A DNA stretch of 64,000 nucleotides, from the NCBI GenBank assembly GCA_016271365.2, contig CM057453.1:1077205001-1077269000 (forward strand). Reading direction: 5' to 3'. The position numbers and the translations under genes are program-made. The first letter of the stretch is position 1. The number at the start of each line of letters is the position of its first letter. Source of the DNA: Neoceratodus forsteri (taxonomy: Eukaryota > Chordata > Ceratodontiformes > Ceratodontidae). Below are positions 20,535 to 30,459 of the stretch, one piece after another. Under the pieces are notes generated by a model. That model was not told where the DNA came from and searched no databases. It saw nothing but the letters and a program-made list of their open reading frames with translations.

Positions 20535-20845
20535 GCAGATGGGGGAGCCCACTCCCCATCTGCATGATGCTCTCCCTCCCATTCCAAGTGTGTGCCGAGG
20601 GGGTGCCCAATCCCCCTCAGCATCATGCCCCCCAACAGCCTTTCCTTGCCGATGGGGGACCAATCCCCATCCACTTCAGTCCCCCCTGCCTAGTTTAGTT
20701 TGCTGATGGGGAAGCAGATTCCCCATCGGCATAATGGCCCCAGCCCCTGATGTGTGCTGTGTGCCAAGGGGGTGCCCAATCCCCCTTGGCATTATGTGCA
20801 CCCCCCACCCGTTTCTATGCTGATAGGGGGGCCCAATTCCCATCA
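20535..20845. repeat. Array of six short hairpins with differing paired stems (copy 1)
   Basis: Hairpins lie at 20535-20563 (GCAGATGGGG / CCCCATCTGC), 20594-20621 (GAGGGGG / CCCCCTC within GC), 20651-20671 (GATGGGG / CCCCATC), 20702-20730 (GCTGATGGGG / CCCCATCGGC), 20763-20790 (GCCAAGGGGG / CCCCCTTGGC) and 20821-20845 (TGAT.GGG / CCC.ATCA). Most loops are close to TGCCCAAT or GAGCCCAC. Stem sequences vary from unit to unit while both arms change together. Confidence 0.85.
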
Positions 20846-21169
20846 CTGCAGTCCCCCTCCCAGTTATGCAGGTGGTACACTGGAGCCCACCCTGTAGCAA
20901 ACAAACACCTGCAAAAAAAAAAAACGACCCTCGTTGTCTTTTTTAACCTGTAAAGAAGAAACAGTCCCTCACGGTCTTTCCTGCCCCCACCCCACACCCA
21001 TGCCCACCCTCTGCACTCTGCCTCCCCACACACCCCACCCCATGCCTCCAGTCCACACGGCGATCTTGATGGACGGGAAAACGCCTGCACTCTGCAAAGC
21101 TGACCGCAAACTGAAGAAATGCTGGTAAGCTGTATAATGGCATAAAATAGGGTTGTTTCAACTTTGGTG

Positions 21170-21400
21170 CATATCTCAGCCATTTTTGGGAATTTTGGCA
21201 CCAAATGTTCAACATGGGTTATTGGGACCCTCCTCATGAACTCAGTCACTGTCATGGCATTATTCAGTCCGAAAGGTGATTTTGCTGTCACTGTGTGGAA
21301 TCACCTTTCCGAAATGATTAACAAAATGACAGTGCCACTGTCCATGAGGTGGGCTCTCAAAAGCCTACAGTATGTTGCAAATTTGGTGAAAAAAATCCCA
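21170..21400. repeat. Central long inverted repeat of copy 1
   Basis: The two halves around a centre near 21285 are imperfect reverse complements. CCTCATGAACTCAGTCACTG on the left pairs with a TGACAGTGCCACTGTCCATGAGG-type stretch on the right. GTCCGAAAGGTGATT pairs with AATCACCTTTCCGAAAT. Arms extend about 110 bases each, less perfectly at the outside. Confidence 0.75.
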
Positions 21401-22300
21401 AAAATGGATGTTTTATGAGCATGCATTGTGCAGTTTCCACGCACGCTCGTAACTTTATGAATTTGTAATATTTTCACTCCAGATTTTCAAAATTGGCATT
21501 TTACCACAGCTCCTTATGAACAGTACAGCTGCCACTTTATATATCCTGGTCAAAATGTGTTTTCACACGTCCAGTGCAGAATAGCGTGATTGCTGTGCAA
21601 AATCAGTTTTCGAGGCAGTTTCAGAAAATGATGGTGACACTGTTCATGAGCAGAGGTCCTAAAATACATATGTTGAAAATTTGGTGATGAAAGTCCATAA
21701 AATGACTGTGTTACAAGTGTGTGTTTCGCAGTTTCCACACACCCTTGTACCTTCGCAAATTTGCAATATTTTCATGCCAGATTTTCAACACTGGCATTTT
21801 TTCACACCTCCTTATGAACAGTACAGCTGTCATTTTTCACATCCTGCCCAAAATGTGTTTTCACACCTGTGGCACACAATGGCATGGTCGCTGTGGGAAA
21901 TCAACTTTTGTGACAGATAAACAAAATCACAGTGCCACTGTTCATGAGGGGAGGTCCCAAAATGCCTATGTTGAAAATGTGGTTAAAAAAATTCCCCAAA
22001 TAATTGGGTTACAGCCATGTGTTGCACAGTTTATGTGCACGCTCATGACTTCACCAATGTTTCATATTTTCACTCCAGATTTTCAACGTTGCCATTTTTT
22101 TTGCACCTCCTCAGGAACAATACAGTTGTCATTTTCCACATCCTGCCCAAAATGTATTTCCGTACCTGTGGCACCAAATGGAGCAGTCGCTATGCAAAAT
22201 GATCTTTCGGCTAACAAACTGATAGTGCAGCTCTTCATGAGGTGGGGCCACAAAAAGCCCATGTTGATAATTTGGAGTGAAAATACCAAAACACACCTAT
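21400..22300. repeat. Tandem array of ~298-bp palindromic monomers (copy 1)
   Basis: The landmark AGATTTTCAA recurs at 21481, 21779 and 22077, a period of 298 bases. Within each monomer, CCTCCTTATGAACA with its ATTTTCAACATTGGCATTTT neighbour is the reverse complement of TGTTCATGAGG with AAAATG..TATGTTGAAAAT. The junction region (GTGTTGCGCAG.T and a TCGT-type arm) forms a smaller hairpin. Each monomer is therefore itself a near-palindrome. Confidence 0.8.
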
Positions 22301-22319
22301 GGTGTCAGGGTTTACAGCT

Positions 22320-22672
22320 GTAACACCCCACCCTGTAGAGACAGACAGGTGTCAGGGGGGCGTGACTTGGGATCATCAGCTGTAATGCCCCCACCATTCT
22401 ACCCCCACCCACACCCTACAACCAATGACATGCATTGAGGTGTGCCATGGAGTGTTCGGCCCCAAAGTTCACCCTATTCTTCTACACTGCACCCATTTCA
22501 GCATATTTTCTTATGGAATGGAGTAAGAATAAGGCCAAAAGACCCCAAAGCACACCACAACACTTGTCAATGTCAACAGGGTAGGGTGAGGTAAAATGGC
22601 ATGAGGATTATAGCTGACAACCCAAAGACACACCACAATGCCTGTCAGTCTCTGCAGGGTGGGGGTTGGGTT
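22320..22672. repeat. ~350-bp near-palindrome, present only in copy 1
   Basis: The outer arms AACACCCCACCCTGTAGAG with ACAGACAGG (22322-22350) and CCTGTCAGTCTCTGCAGGGT with GGGGTT (22641-22668) are reverse complements. Inner pairs include AATGACATGCATTGAGGTGTGC against GCACACCACAACACTTGTCA. Another is GGCCCCAAAG with CCCTATTCTT against AAGAATAAGG and CCCC. The centre is near 22497. Copy 2 lacks the whole module, although the flanking sequence on both sides is shared. Confidence 0.75.
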
Positions 22673-22789
22673 AGTGTCACTTCAGTACTTCACTTCTATT
22701 CCAATTATGCATCTCTAACTCCTGCACTACCAACACCAATGCCAGCGAGACATCACTCAGCATTGACAAATGCTTGTTACTTTTTGAGA

Positions 22790-23934
22790 CCAGTTCTCCA
22801 AGTAGCTTTTGAACCAGGCAGTGGAGTCGGTAGAAAGCCCAGCTTTCAGAAGTTGCACAAGCAGTAGGTGGTGATGGACAGTGTCAAACGCCTTAGTCAG
22901 ATCAATAAAGATGGACCCAATTAACTGACCCTTGTCCAGTGAGCTGTGAAGAATGCCAGAGAATTCCAGTAGGGTAGATGAGGTGCTATGTCCTTTCCTG
23001 AAGCCATGTTGTTGTGAGCACAGGATATTGTATTTGTCCAGGAAATCTGATAGCTGATCTGCTGCAATATGTTCAAGGGCCATGGAGAGGGGAGGCAATA
23101 TAGAGATCTGATGGTAGTTTCCATGAGTGGCTTTGTCATCACTTTTATGGACAGGGGTAATAGTGGGGATTTCCATTTGTCAGGGAACTGGCTGAGCCTA
23201 AGTGAGAGGTTGAAAATATATGTCAGTGGCTGTAACACCTCATCAAGGTTGAGGGACAGCAGTTTAAGGTCAAGTGTATCACTGCTGGATCTGGATTTGA
23301 TGATGGCTTTGGTAATGTATTTATGGGTATCATGCATCTTGACTGCTTTGAAATAAAAAGGTGGGTGGCTAGAGGAGGAGGAGGAGGAGGCATTGGGGGG
23401 AGGAGAGGGAGAGTCATATAGTCCTTGAAAAAGTCAGAAGGGAGAACACTGCTGAGATCAGTGAATGCAGCGTTGTAGGTATTTGCTATGATCTTAGGGT
23501 CAAGCGTAGTAGACCCATTTATGTTGAGCAAGGTAGGGGAGGTTTTTGGCTGCTTCCCAGTGACCTCTTTAATATTGTTCCAAAATGCCCTCCCATTACC
23601 GCAGGTATCTGTGAGAGTGTTCTATAGGTAGATTTCTTTTGCCAGATAGATTTGGTACAGTCATTCCATGCACATTTATAGTTTTGGATGTCAGTTTCTT
23701 TACCAGAGGTTCTGGCCAGAACCCAGAGGCAATCTCTAGATTTTAGTTGACATAAGAGATTGGCCAAGAGCCAGGGATTGCAAAGGGCTCTGACTCTGCA
23801 CTTTTAAAAGGCGCGCAGGAGTCACAGGCTGCATTGAAAGGGTTGATGAAATAATCCAGCACAGTATTTACATCTGTTGCTTTGTAGATAGGGGACCAGT
23901 CTTGGAGGTCGAGGCATGTTTTGAGGTGTGACAA
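22790..23934 (-). pseudogene. L2-B linker and reverse transcriptase, N-terminal half
   Basis: The minus-strand frames 23934-23519 and 23531-23223 hold the linker (NAAFTDLSSVLPSDFFKDY, then a proline-rich stretch). 23337-22921 gives KYITKAIIKSRSSSDTLDL and SLRLSQFPDKWK. 23176-22757 gives ITPVHKSDDKATHGNYHQIS, then QHGFRKGHSTSSTLLEF, then FIDLTKAFDTVHHHLL and WFKSYLENWSQKV. These are RT motifs 0 to A and B', typical of the CR1/L2 group. The text breaks off at the palindromic insertion. Confidence 0.8.
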
Positions 23935-23943
23935 CTGCCCAGG

Positions 23944-25122
23944 TTATAGGACTCTACTAGTGATGATATTAGGAGGGGGCTTGTGGAATTTGTTTGACCA
24001 TTCACAGTTGACAGGGGAATGGTTGCTAAGCCAGTCAGGAAGGACTGAGGTATTTGTGATACGAGTTGGGTGGCTGGTAAGAATCCAGTCCAGGAGGGTG
24101 CTGGTGCAAGATTGGTAGTTTTTCCTGGTCAGAGAGATGACCATCTGGGTGAGATTGGCCAATGAGATGGCATCCTTATGGACCCCTGCATCAGACATGA
24201 GCCAGTTTATATTAAAGTTTCCAAGCAGAATCATTTCAGAGTCAGGAGGTTGGGACCTAGTGAATTCCAAGACAGCGTTAAGGCCATTCTCTTGTTCTTT
24301 CAGGGGGTTATACACTGAGGCAACTGTGAGGGATTTGTTATGGGCACCTAATAAGATTCTGATAGGGAAAATCTGTGCAGCAGTGGCTGGGAGGCGGGTA
24401 GTGATGGGGTGTCCAAGTAGCGAATCTTTAAGGTAAATTGCACATCCGCCACCCCTTTTGGACTTCTGGCCCAGCCTGAAAACATTGTAGCCTGGAAGGG
24501 TGATATCCAGGTCAGGGATTTTGGGTGTAAGCCAGGTTTCTGCAACTGCCAGGTAATCTGGGCTGTGCTGATTGGTAAAGATTTGTAGGGCACCCAGCTT
24601 AGGGAGTAGACTACAGATGTTGAGAGATGCTATGGAGAGTGCTCCTGAAGGTTTTTCCTGGTAGGCAGGTAGAGCTGGAGGTGATTGTGCCAGGGTTAGG
24701 ATGGATGTTTTCGACAGCAGCAGGAGGAGGAGCACAAGCTTCAGGGTGCACCAGCTTAAGTCCCCGAGCGTGAGTCTATATGCCCATTTTTTGCAGGAAC
24801 TTATATTAGGTTGGTGGCAATGATCCCAGAGTGATGGCACATGAGAGAGTGATGAGAATGTCCAGGGCCTGTGCACAGTGGTGGGGGGACTGCCATTCAT
24901 TTGCAGAGGGGAGCACCCGGAGGGGGGCAAGCTCACGATGGAGAGTACCTGAGTGACGATAGGCAGTGCCAAGCAGGATGCTGAGGGGGGAGAGGGGAAG
25001 CAAGCTCCAGTGAGGAAGAAAAGCAGAAAGAGGGATGAAAGTAAGAGAAGCAGAAACTGCAGTGCATGGAGGGACAAGATGATGTGACAGTCAGGAGGAC
25101 TGTATTGTACTGCATTGGGCAA
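23944..25122 (-). pseudogene. L2-B APE-type endonuclease, long open frame
   Basis: The 392-codon frame opens with a hydrophobic N-terminus (residues about 17-42, L/F-rich) and a second hydrophobic run near residues 128-140. The endonuclease then starts at about residue 165 (IASLNICSLLPKL), followed by DYLAVAETWLTP, KRGGGCAIYLKD, LLGNFNINWL and LDWILTSHPTRI. The usual final SDH reads SNHSPVNCEW, so the catalytic Asp-His pair is altered. There is no NPGP motif, unlike L2-A. It is open over almost 1.2 kb, which suggests limited decay of this segment, while the rest of the element is frameshifted. Confidence 0.75.
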
Positions 25123-26520
25123 GTGTGCTTATAACTGGACCCTCTAGTAGCTAAAAGATATAATTTGCTAATGAAAAAGGCAGCAACTTTAAACTGAAGA
25201 AATTCAGCACTGAGTATTAAAACAGACCAGATATCAGAGGCAATACTGGATTGGGGGAAAAAAGGTTAAATAAGCTGGCTGATGGTAGTGACATAGTCCA
25301 GTCCGGAGGAATTTGGAAATGCCTGGCAGGATAAGGAACCAAACACAGAGCTCGTGTTCCATGGACAACCAATAAGAGCTGTCCCAAGATAAAGGCAATT
25401 GTCCTTAGAAAATTTACAGAGACATGCATGCAGTCTTGATTTCCTAGAATACTGTCCAAGCTGTACCTGCTAGCAAGGGGTCAGGAAGTGCGGCAGTAGA
25501 CTCTTCTCACCGTGGAGGCATGTAGACTTCCGTCCTGTAATATCTTCTTTCTTTTGGGCCTTTTATTCCTGTAACACCGCTTGGCACCTCTGATGAGGGT
25601 GACAATAGAGAAGGGCCAAAATTAAAGTACGCACAAGCACTTTCACTATTCACCAAACATTGAATGGGAGAGCTTTGCCTGAGATTTGGTGTGGGGGAAT
25701 GACTTCTCCCTTCATCTAAATAAAAGTCTGCCTCTCCCTATGTCTCATGCTTAGTACTTCTCAAACCCTCTATCCACCCCACCTCTTCCGGCACTCTTGT
25801 CATCCTTAGTGCTGGGTCTTCTATTCTCATCTTGCCACCTAGTGCTTGTACTGAGGGTGGGAACAGAGAAAGGCCAAAATTAAAGTATGCACAAACACCT
25901 ACACTATTCACCAAACACTGAATTAAAGTTAAGGTTGATAATACTTTGAAATCAGAGAAGAATTGTTATCATGTTCTGTATTGTATGTAGAGGCCATGCA
26001 TGCTTCAAACACTTGCCAACATACTCTTCAGTACTGCTACTATTCCACCTTTTCTGACTTTGTAGAAAATTCAGTGGAATAGAGGTTCAAAAGTCTGTCA
26101 TTCATTATTCCATCTACACAAGCCATTTGGTAGCTTACGGTAAGTGCATTTTCTAATTTAGAATGTGGTACGGTACTCAGTGCCTTTTTAAAACTGTATT
26201 ATGTAGTTTATGTCCTAATATGGAGAAGAACAGGGACATAAACTACATGATACAGTTCTGAGTTCGTTGTTACCAGCAAAATGTAATTTGGAAACACCCA
26301 ATCAGATACATTAACTGAAAAGCATATACAGTAGAGATGGAACTCTAACAGAATTATTTAAAGGTAAAATGCATTGCATCAGTAGGTGTGAATGCTCATT
26401 GGGAAGACAGGATATGTGTGGAGCATGGACAATAACAATAATGACAGGATACTGCACCAATTTACAGTGGAGCAACACCCACCCACTGACTTTCCAGCCT
26501 GAGTTGGGCTCTTGAGCTGG
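25123..26520. other. Unassigned sequence with one direct repeat
   Basis: No gene or known transposon protein was recognised. A direct repeat pair is listed separately. The minus-strand frames at 25459-25217 and 26532-26311 have no motif I recognise. The first part may include the 5' UTR of L2-B. Confidence 0.45.
25588..25924 (+). repeat. Direct repeat pair of about 80 bp, about 255 bp apart
   Basis: 25588-25668 and 25842-25924 share GAGGGTG.GAACAGAGAA-like text, then GGCCAAAATTAAAGTA.GCA. After that come CAA.CAC and ACTATTCACCAAACA.TGAAT, at about 88 percent identity by eye. The sequence between them is unrelated to the repeat. This could be a repeated terminal segment of a non-autonomous element or a decayed tandem duplication. 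Confidence 0.65.
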
Positions 26521-26580
26521 GGGTGGTGGCACAGGAGTTACTTTGGGCTTGAGCCCACAGGAACTCTATTCTACCACCTC
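26521..26580. repeat. 60-bp hairpin
   Basis: GGTGGT pairs with ACCACC, GAGTT with AACTC, and GGGCT with AGCCC around a 2-base loop near 26550. Several short mismatched segments separate these stems. No transposase or target duplication was found. Confidence 0.6.
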
Positions 26581-26979
26581 TTAAAAAACTTGCATGACAG
26601 TTCCCCCTCCTCTGCCATCTTTCTCAGTTGGCTACTACAGAAGAGTTCCACCACCTGGAAGTGACAGTTCTACCTCCTTGAAACCTAGATATGAGAGATC
26701 TCCCATCTAAACATTTCCAGTCTAACCACTGGGAGGGCAGGGTAACTGACAAAAACAGCATTTTTCATACAGTAGCGCACATCTATACCAGCAATATATA
26801 ATTTCTTTGCCAATAAAATTTTAAGCAATGGGAGTGTAATAGGACCCATAATTAAAAACAATCACCTCAAAAGTAAGATCAAGATAAACATTACACTAAA
26901 GTGAAACAGAAACAAACATGTATTTTATTTAATGTTATTAATTAATTAATTTAAAAAGTGGTAACTGGAAAAGGCACAC

Positions 26980-29285
26980 TGAGGGATTTATTTATTTATT
27001 TTAAATTGGCAACCAGAAAAGACACACTGAGCTGAGGCTCATTTCAAGGTGCAGCTGGGGGCTTGGGGGGATGGAGGCACAGAATAGTAAAATTACAAAG
27101 CATACAAAAATGCAAAATACAATAAACCAATCAAATCCAAGGTACAAGATGAGATGAGGCAGTTAAGTTCACAATTATGTACACAATGTGCAAGAATGCT
27201 ACAAGTGCAAAGTGCAAGATGGATGTGAAGAAGAGGCCAAGGGGGGAGCATTGTTTACTCTTTTTTAGGGAGGCCTAGGTGGGGGGGTCAGCAGAAGTAG
27301 GAGAAGGAGGTCAGGTGGAGTAAACAGGGGGTGTGGCAGGTTCAGGGGGAGCAAGTATAAGCCTTTTCACTTGTCTAAAGGCAGGGAGTAAGGGGGAGAA
27401 TAGGATGGCAGCAGATTCCAAAGGGACGGGAGGTAGTAGGAGAAGGCTGCTTGCCCAGAAGTAGAGTAAAAGTGGGGAATGGATACAGTATGGGAATCCC
27501 TGTATTAAAGTGAGTAAGAAGAGGATAAGAGAGGGGAGAGGAGTGAGGAAAGGTAGGAGGGAAGGGACCCAAATCAGTATTTTGTGATAAAGGAGGCAGA
27601 GTGAGACTGGTGACGTAAAGATAGAGGGAGGATTGAAAGGGAGGACTAGAGGGAGGTGTGATGAGTACGGAGTGTGGAATTGGTAACAAAGCAACAGAAC
27701 GTAATACAGAGAGTGGCCAGTCTGGCAAGGGAAGAGGAGCTGCTGTGCCATATACCACATCTGCATACTGTAGTTGAAGACTGGGAGAACCATTTTGGTA
27801 ACTAGCTCCCGTAGGACCTGTGGGGAGAGGCAGTTCTTGTTGTTGTACAAGGCACCAAGTCTGCGGTAAAGTTTGGCATGGATGGCACTGACATAGGAAG
27901 AGAAGTTGAGCATGTTATCCAGCCACACACCAAAGTACTTTAAGGTGGAGACAACCTTCAGGGGAGTGCCATCCAGTGTAGAGAAAACAATGGGAGGTGA
28001 GAGACTAGCCAATTTCTGGCTGGTGCTGAAGGTCATAGAAACTTTTTTTTGTGTGTGTGTTAAGCCTAAGCTGGTTGGCATGAAACCAATGTAGCATGTT
28101 GTGGAAGGCTTTTTGGAGCAGAACTTTCTCTGCAGAAACCGATGGGCCAGAGCTGTAGATAATTGTGTCATCTGCATGCACGTGGATATGCATAGAGGCA
28201 CAGGTTGAGGGGAGGTTGTTTAGGAAAATAAAGAAAATGATCAAGCCCATGATGGAGCCCTTGGGGACCCCTGCTAGGATGGGGCGGGGGTGACTAGACA
28301 CCACCAACCTGAACAGTCTGTTGATGGCCTGTAAGTTATGAAAGTAACCAATCCACAGCAGATACTGAAAGGCTGGCAGAGCTCAGCTTTTTTTAGAAGT
28401 AGCAGGTGGGAAAATGACTCAAAAGCCTTGGCAAGATAAACAAATATAGCTGTGGTAATATGTCCTTGATCCAATTTGGTGAGGACAAAATCAGTTACTT
28501 TCGGTAAGTAAGAGACAGTAAAGGGTTTTCTCCTAAAGCCAGACTGAAAAGGAAAGGAAATTGGAGGAGTAGAGGAAGTCAGAAGCCTGGAGTACTCTAT
28601 ATTGTGATGGAGCTTTGCAAGAGAGGGACAGGGTGATATTCGCCAGAAGTTGAAGGGTCACCCCCTTCCCCTTTGTGCAGAGTCAGAACCTTAGCAACCT
28701 TCCAAGCCTGTGGGACAGCACTGAGGGAGAAGAAAAGGTTCCGAAGGTCAATTAGTGGAGAGACAATTACGAGTGCAGAGATGCATAGGAGTTTAGGGTC
28801 CAGCCCATCTGTGCTGGACTTAGAAGGGTTGAGAGACCTTAGGGTGAGGAAGATATCCTGGGGGGAGATGGGGGAAGTGAAAAGCTTCAGGAGAGTTGGA
28901 TGTGGGAGAGACAGTGGGTATGGGGGGGATCAATTAGGAAATGTTGGAGAGGGTAGTGCACAGGTGGTGAAAAAAACATTGAAATGATCAACAACACAGT
29001 GGGGGGCACAGACAAGTTAACCATCTACCAGGAGGATATTGGGGGGATTGACTGGGCTGGAAGGTTGAATAGGGAGTGAATGACCGTCCAGAAGTTTGAC
29101 TGGGAGTTTAGGTTGGACTGGAGGTTTGACTTGAAATTGTGGGCCTTTACAATACAGATTGTCTTTGTACAGGGTTTTCTAAGTAACCTGAAGGCTAGGA
29201 GATCTGCCAGGAATAGGAAGGACTTGTAATATGCACAGACTTGGTCATGGTATTTACACAAATTATTGAGGTTACAATAAAAAGG
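26980..29285 (-). mobile_element. L2-type LINE (L2-C), 5'-truncated, antisense
   Basis: The minus strand contains the pre-RT linker (29303-29025; LLRKPCTKTICIVKAHNF), RT (28474-28005), thumb and C-terminal domain (28201-27311), then a 3' UTR with an A/T tail (TTTATTTATTTATTTTAAA on the plus strand near 26990). The 296-codon C-terminal frame is long for a dead copy. It sits between two monomers of the tandem repeat. Confidence 0.75.
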
Positions 29286-29303
29286 GGTAACTTTCTTCAC
29301 CAA
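27311..29303 (-). pseudogene. L2-C reverse transcriptase and C-terminal region
   Basis: The frames give FVYLAKAFESFSH (motif A region, with FDxV replaced), GVPKGSIMG (normally GVPQGSVLG), and HADDTIIYSS with both aspartates intact (about 28166-28180). The frame at 28201-27311 continues into the thumb (HTQKKVSMTFSTSQKLASL), YFGVWLDNMLNFSSYVS, and a long hydrophobic C-terminus rich in L, P and S. This last part matches the L2 tail only loosely and may be partly out of frame. Confidence 0.7.
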
Positions 29304-29559
29304 TAAATTTTAAGCAATGGAAGCATAGTAGGGCCAATAATGAAAAGCAATCACCACAAAAGTAAGCTAGAAATAAATATTAAACTGAAGTAAATAGAAA
29401 TAAATATTAAACTGAAGTAAAGAGGATACCACATGATGCAGAGTGCCTGGTAGCAACTCCACTTCATCGCTCCAGCCACCTACTCCTTTCAAAGCTACTT
29501 TTCATCAGTAAATTAACCACATTTTACTCACTATTCGAAACAGGAAAAAACTTACTATC

Positions 29560-30459
29560 CTACTGTTTTTATTTGATTTGCAGCGATTGCTTCATGGAGG
29601 TAGAAATAAGGGCAAAATCCCCAGAAGCACACTCCTCCAGTTCCGCCAGAGAAGGCCCCAAAAAAACCTAGGGCCGCCAGTTCTTCAAGCCTACCTGAAT
29701 CGGCCAATCTCCAGCCAGAGTAAGAACTGTTTACTCTAAGCAGATTTTTGGAGGAGTTTAAGCCCTTTAGAGATGAACTCCACTCGATCACCGTGGAATT
29801 AAAATCACTGGTCAAGCTATGGAAGACATCTCTGTGTGAACATCAGACAGCGAAGCTTGCATCTGCTGTCTAGAAAATAGGGTAGATAAAGTAGACCCAG
29901 AGCTGATTGCAAGGGAAAAATAAATTACCAAAAACTGAACTAAAAATCTAAGATCTTGAGGGCCACAGTCGTAGAAACAATGTGGTCCTCATAGGTCTGC
30001 CAGAGCACAAAGAAGATATTGATGTGGTGCTCTTCATTCAAAAATTTGTAGAGAAGATTGCAGGCCGTTCTCCATTTGGGCCTAAGTGTGTGATGAATGG
30101 GCACATCGGGCTCTCTGCCTGATCCCAACAGCAGGAGCCCCACTACATCTGCTTATTTTCTGCTTCCTTAACTTCTTGGAATGGCAACAGTTCCTTTCAA
30201 AAATAAAGGAATTGCAGTAGGTTCATTGGGAAGGAATCAAAATAAGAGTGGCACAGGACTCACCAGCTACGAACAGATAAAGACACATAGCCTTCCACTC
30301 CCAGTCTCAAAACTAATTGCTGCGGGAATCAAATTCTTCATGAACTACCCTGCGAGGCTTCAGGCCCATGTAGCTGGCAACTGGCTGTCTTACAAAACTC
30401 CAGAAGCAGCCCTGTCTGGACTCAAAGCAGCCCTTCCTGATCTTTTCCGGGACACCTGA
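29560..30459 (+). pseudogene. L1 ORF1 (RNA-binding chaperone protein) remnant
   Basis: Plus-strand translation around 29955-30050 gives DLEGHSRRNNVVLIGLPEHK, matching the L1 ORF1 coiled-coil/RRM boundary (DLENRSRRNNIRIxGLPE). The open frame at 30181-30459 ends with KFFMNYPARLQAH, SYKTPEAALSGL and a stop, matching the C-terminal domain. ORF1p binds L1 RNA as a trimer. The upstream coiled coil is only partly visible, and stops occur near 29885-29945 and 30120. Confidence 0.65.

Larger units (their letters stand above)
20231..22779. mobile_element. Palindrome-built composite element, copy 1
   Basis: The insertion lies inside the L2-B RT: minus-strand RT text stops at YLENWSQKV near 22790 and resumes at GVPQGS near 20190. 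The left end is TTTTTATGTTG followed by a hairpin (GTTGGCT..AGCCAAC, 20238-20265). The right end is a hairpin (AGCATT..AATGCT, 22759-22774) followed by TGTTA. Inside are six G/C-stem hairpins (20535-20845), a long inverted repeat (about 21170-21400), three ~298-bp palindromic monomers (to about 22300) and a ~350-bp palindrome (22320-22672). Copy 2 shares this order and both ends. No protein is encoded, and I cannot assign it to a known family. Confidence 0.75.
18846..25122 (-). mobile_element. L2-type LINE (L2-B), antisense, split by the palindromic element
   Basis: The minus strand has EN (25122-23944), linker (23934-23223), RT fingers and palm (23337-22790), then a 2.5-kb insertion (20231-22779). 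RT resumes with GVPQGSILG and YADDAV (about 20190-20090), then the thumb and C-terminal region (19733-19374). A 3' UTR runs to an A/T-rich tail (TTTTTTTAATTTTTATTTATT on the plus strand) at 18846. Without the insertion it is about 3.7 kb and includes a full endonuclease, so it is close to full length. The long endonuclease frame suggests it is younger than L2-A. Confidence 0.8.

Noticed and set aside
20246..20698. 150-codon plus-strand frame and overlapping 146-codon minus-strand frame
   Set aside because: Both run through the hairpin chain, so they mirror each other because of palindromic sequence. Neither has any domain, and copy 2 does not preserve them.
21721..22323. 200-codon plus-strand frame
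   Set aside because: It lies across the ~298-bp palindromic monomers and simply repeats similar text each period. It has no domain and no counterpart of this length in copy 2.
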